Origin: Chitinophaga pinensis
Lineage (GTDB): Bacteria; Bacteroidota; Bacteroidia; NS11-12g; UBA9320
Direction of reading: 5' to 3'
DNA: 7,393 bases
Assembly (NCBI GenBank): GCA_945890595.1
Contig: CAMDCQ010000119.1
Coordinates: 1-7,393 of the forward strand
The position numbers were made by a program, and so were the translations under genes. Below, piece after piece: positions 6,130 through 7,393 of the stretch (position 1 is its first letter; each line of letters opens with the position of its first letter). The notes under the pieces were generated by a model. That model was given only the letters and a program-made list of their open reading frames with translations, did not search any database and was not told where the DNA came from.

Positions 6130-7393
6130 TCTGGCAAAGAAAAATAGAAATAGCGTTAAAAAGATAAAACACTTACTTTTTTTAAGAGATGTTTTTATCA
6201 TTGCCTTGAGTGCCTATGGTGGCCCCAACATGCACATTGCCTTATACCAAAAACGTTTGGTGGAATCAAAAAGCTACTTAACCAATGATGAGCTTCTTGA
6301 ATATTATTCTCTTTGTCAAATGCTTCCAGGCCCTTCTTCTACGCAGACTCTTATGAGTATTGGTTACCAATTTGGTGGTAGGGTACTTGCTTTTTTAACA
6401 CTTTTGGTTTGGGTGTTGCCCGCATTTATTTTACTTACGGCTAGTGCTATTTTTATTGGGGCGTTTCAAGAACAAGCGCTACAATATTTACGTTTTGTAC
6501 AGCCTGTTGCCGTTGCCTTTGTTATGGTAGCAGGTATAAAAATGATTAAAAAATCCATTCATAATCGACAGGGATATTTGTTGGCTGGGATGGCATTTTT
6601 AGTAACAGCGTTACTTAGGCATCCTTTAGATACTGTTGTAAATATGAAAACACCCTGGATGTTTCCCATAGTTTTAGTTTTAGGAGGGTTATTTTCTTTC
6701 TTTGATTTTAAAGGCAAGGTAGAACCGCATGAGCCCATTCAAATTAAATTTCCGTGGAGATCATTGATCGCTTTTGTGTTAGTCTTTATACTTGCTGGTG
6801 TCATAGGGAAATTGAGTTCCAATAGATTAGTTATTCTTTTTGAGAATTGCTACAGGTTCGGCACTTTGGTTTTTGGCGGTGGAAATGTACTGATTCCTAT
6901 GATGTTGGAGCAGTTTGTAAATCATTCTCATTATATGACTGCCGAGCAATTTTTGAATGGGGTAGGGCTGGTGCAGGCTATTCCAGGGCCTATTTTTTCT
7001 ATTGCCAGCTATGCAGGAGCAACGGCTATGCAAGGATTCGGGGTTTTAAATCAGATAGCAGGTAGCTTCGTAAGTACGCTAGGTATCTTTCTACCCGGAG
7101 CTCTTCTTATTTTCTTTGTGTTTCCTATTTGGAAAAGGATAAAAAGTCATCCCATAGTGGTTAAGGCACTTCCAGGAGTTGTAGCCTCATCATGTGGATT
7201 AGTATTGGCTGCAGCTTATCTTATGTTCTTGCCTGTAGGTCTTAATTGGGTGCAGGAAGGTAGTTTTTACTATACTAATTTACAGGAAATAAATACGGTT
7301 AATTATTGGAAAGTAGCTACTATCATCTTCACGAGTGCATTGCTACTCAATACCAAAATCAAATCGCCGTGGTATATTTTAGTGGCTATTGTG
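6122..7393 (+). CDS. chrA: ChrA-family transporter (chromate transporter type), 3' end outside window
   Basis: Integral inner-membrane protein of the chromate ion transporter (CHR) family; characterised members export chromate, but the substrate of this one is unproven. The frame is open to the right edge (424 codons from the TTG at 6122). It is the long form with two related halves. The first half has AYGGP (31-35, usually AFGGP), then QMLPGPSSTQT with PGP at 69-71, followed by hydrophobic segments. The second half repeats the plan with FGGGN (251-255), VQAIPGP with PGP at 288-290, and further hydrophobic segments. A hydrophilic linker (about 200-220) joins the halves. Long ChrA proteins are about 400 residues, so little is likely missing. 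The start is uncertain: no ATG or GTG occurs in frame between the stop at 6035-6037 and the conserved core. TTG 6122 is the only usual alternative start; CTG 6131 and ATA 6164 are others. Divergent from the lipoprotein gene. Confidence 0.88.
   Translation, partial: MNILAKKNRNSVKKIKHLLFLRDVFIIALSAYGGPNMHIALYQKRLVESKSYLTNDELLEYYSLCQMLPGPSSTQTLMSIGYQFGGRVLAFLTLLVWVLPAFILLTASAIFIGAFQEQALQYLRFVQPVAVAFVMVAGIKMIKKSIHNRQGYLLAGMAFLVTALLRHPLDTVVNMKTPWMFPIVLVLGGLFSFFDFKGKVEPHEPIQIKFPWRSLIAFVLVFILAGVIGKLSSNRLVILFENCYRFGTLVFGGGNVLIPMMLEQFVNHSHYMTAEQFLNGVGLVQAIPGPIFSIASYAGATAMQGFGVLNQIAGSFVSTLGIFLPGALLIFFVFPIWKRIKSHPIVVKALPGVVASSCGLVLAAAYLMFLPVGLNWVQEGSFYYTNLQEINTVNYWKVATIIFTSALLLNTKIKSPWYILVAIV

Noticed and set aside
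6827..7065. Overlapping short open frames on both strands
   Set aside because: Both lie over the second half of chrA, whose frame is continuous and carries FGGGN and PGP motifs.

Overview
The window is AT-rich chromosomal DNA whose gene content and promoter style point to Bacteroidota, most likely a Flavobacteriaceae member. The reasons are: the C-terminal part of RpoC followed by a DUF3467 protein, a neighbour pair I know from Bacteroidota; a large protein of a family I know only from that phylum; the Bacteroidota-type N-terminal domain of RluA-like pseudouridine synthases; no Shine-Dalgarno sequences ahead of the genes; and -7 promoter boxes of the TAnnTTTG type. The species cannot be named from this stretch.

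Layout, left to right. (1) 1-1103, plus strand: last 366 codons of rpoC, closed by a strong intrinsic terminator at 1132-1165. (2) 1307-1621, plus: a small DUF3467 protein with its own upstream region. (3) 1697-3379, minus, converging on it: a 560-residue protein, probably DUF6909, whose C-terminal third carries motifs like those of the purine nucleoside phosphorylase / MTA-SAH nucleosidase fold. (4) 3591-4343, minus: a 250-residue protein matching only the N-terminal extension of long Bacteroidota RluA-type pseudouridine synthases; the catalytic RluA domain is absent. (5) 4516-5469, minus: rlmF, the 23S rRNA A1618 N6-methyltransferase, with a -7 box so close to its ATG that the mRNA may be leaderless. 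(6) 5569 to about 6129, minus: a predicted helical lipoprotein. (7) About 6122 to the right edge, plus, divergent from the lipoprotein: a two-domain ChrA-family transporter with no ATG or GTG available ahead of its conserved core.

How they fit together: rpoC and DUF3467 form a transcription-related block; DUF3467 is separated from rpoC by a terminator and is probably transcribed on its own. The minus-strand block 3591-5469 pairs an rRNA methyltransferase with a protein derived from an RNA-modification enzyme, which may be coincidence or a functional pairing. The lipoprotein and chrA have head-to-head 5' ends that touch or overlap, so each promoter lies in or against the other gene.

I see no tRNA, rRNA, CRISPR array, insertion sequence or phage gene. 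Every gap between genes is under 300 bases. The most interesting points are the phosphorylase-like domain in the DUF6909-type protein, the free-standing N-terminal domain with a degenerate deaminase-like cysteine pattern, and the unusual start region of chrA.
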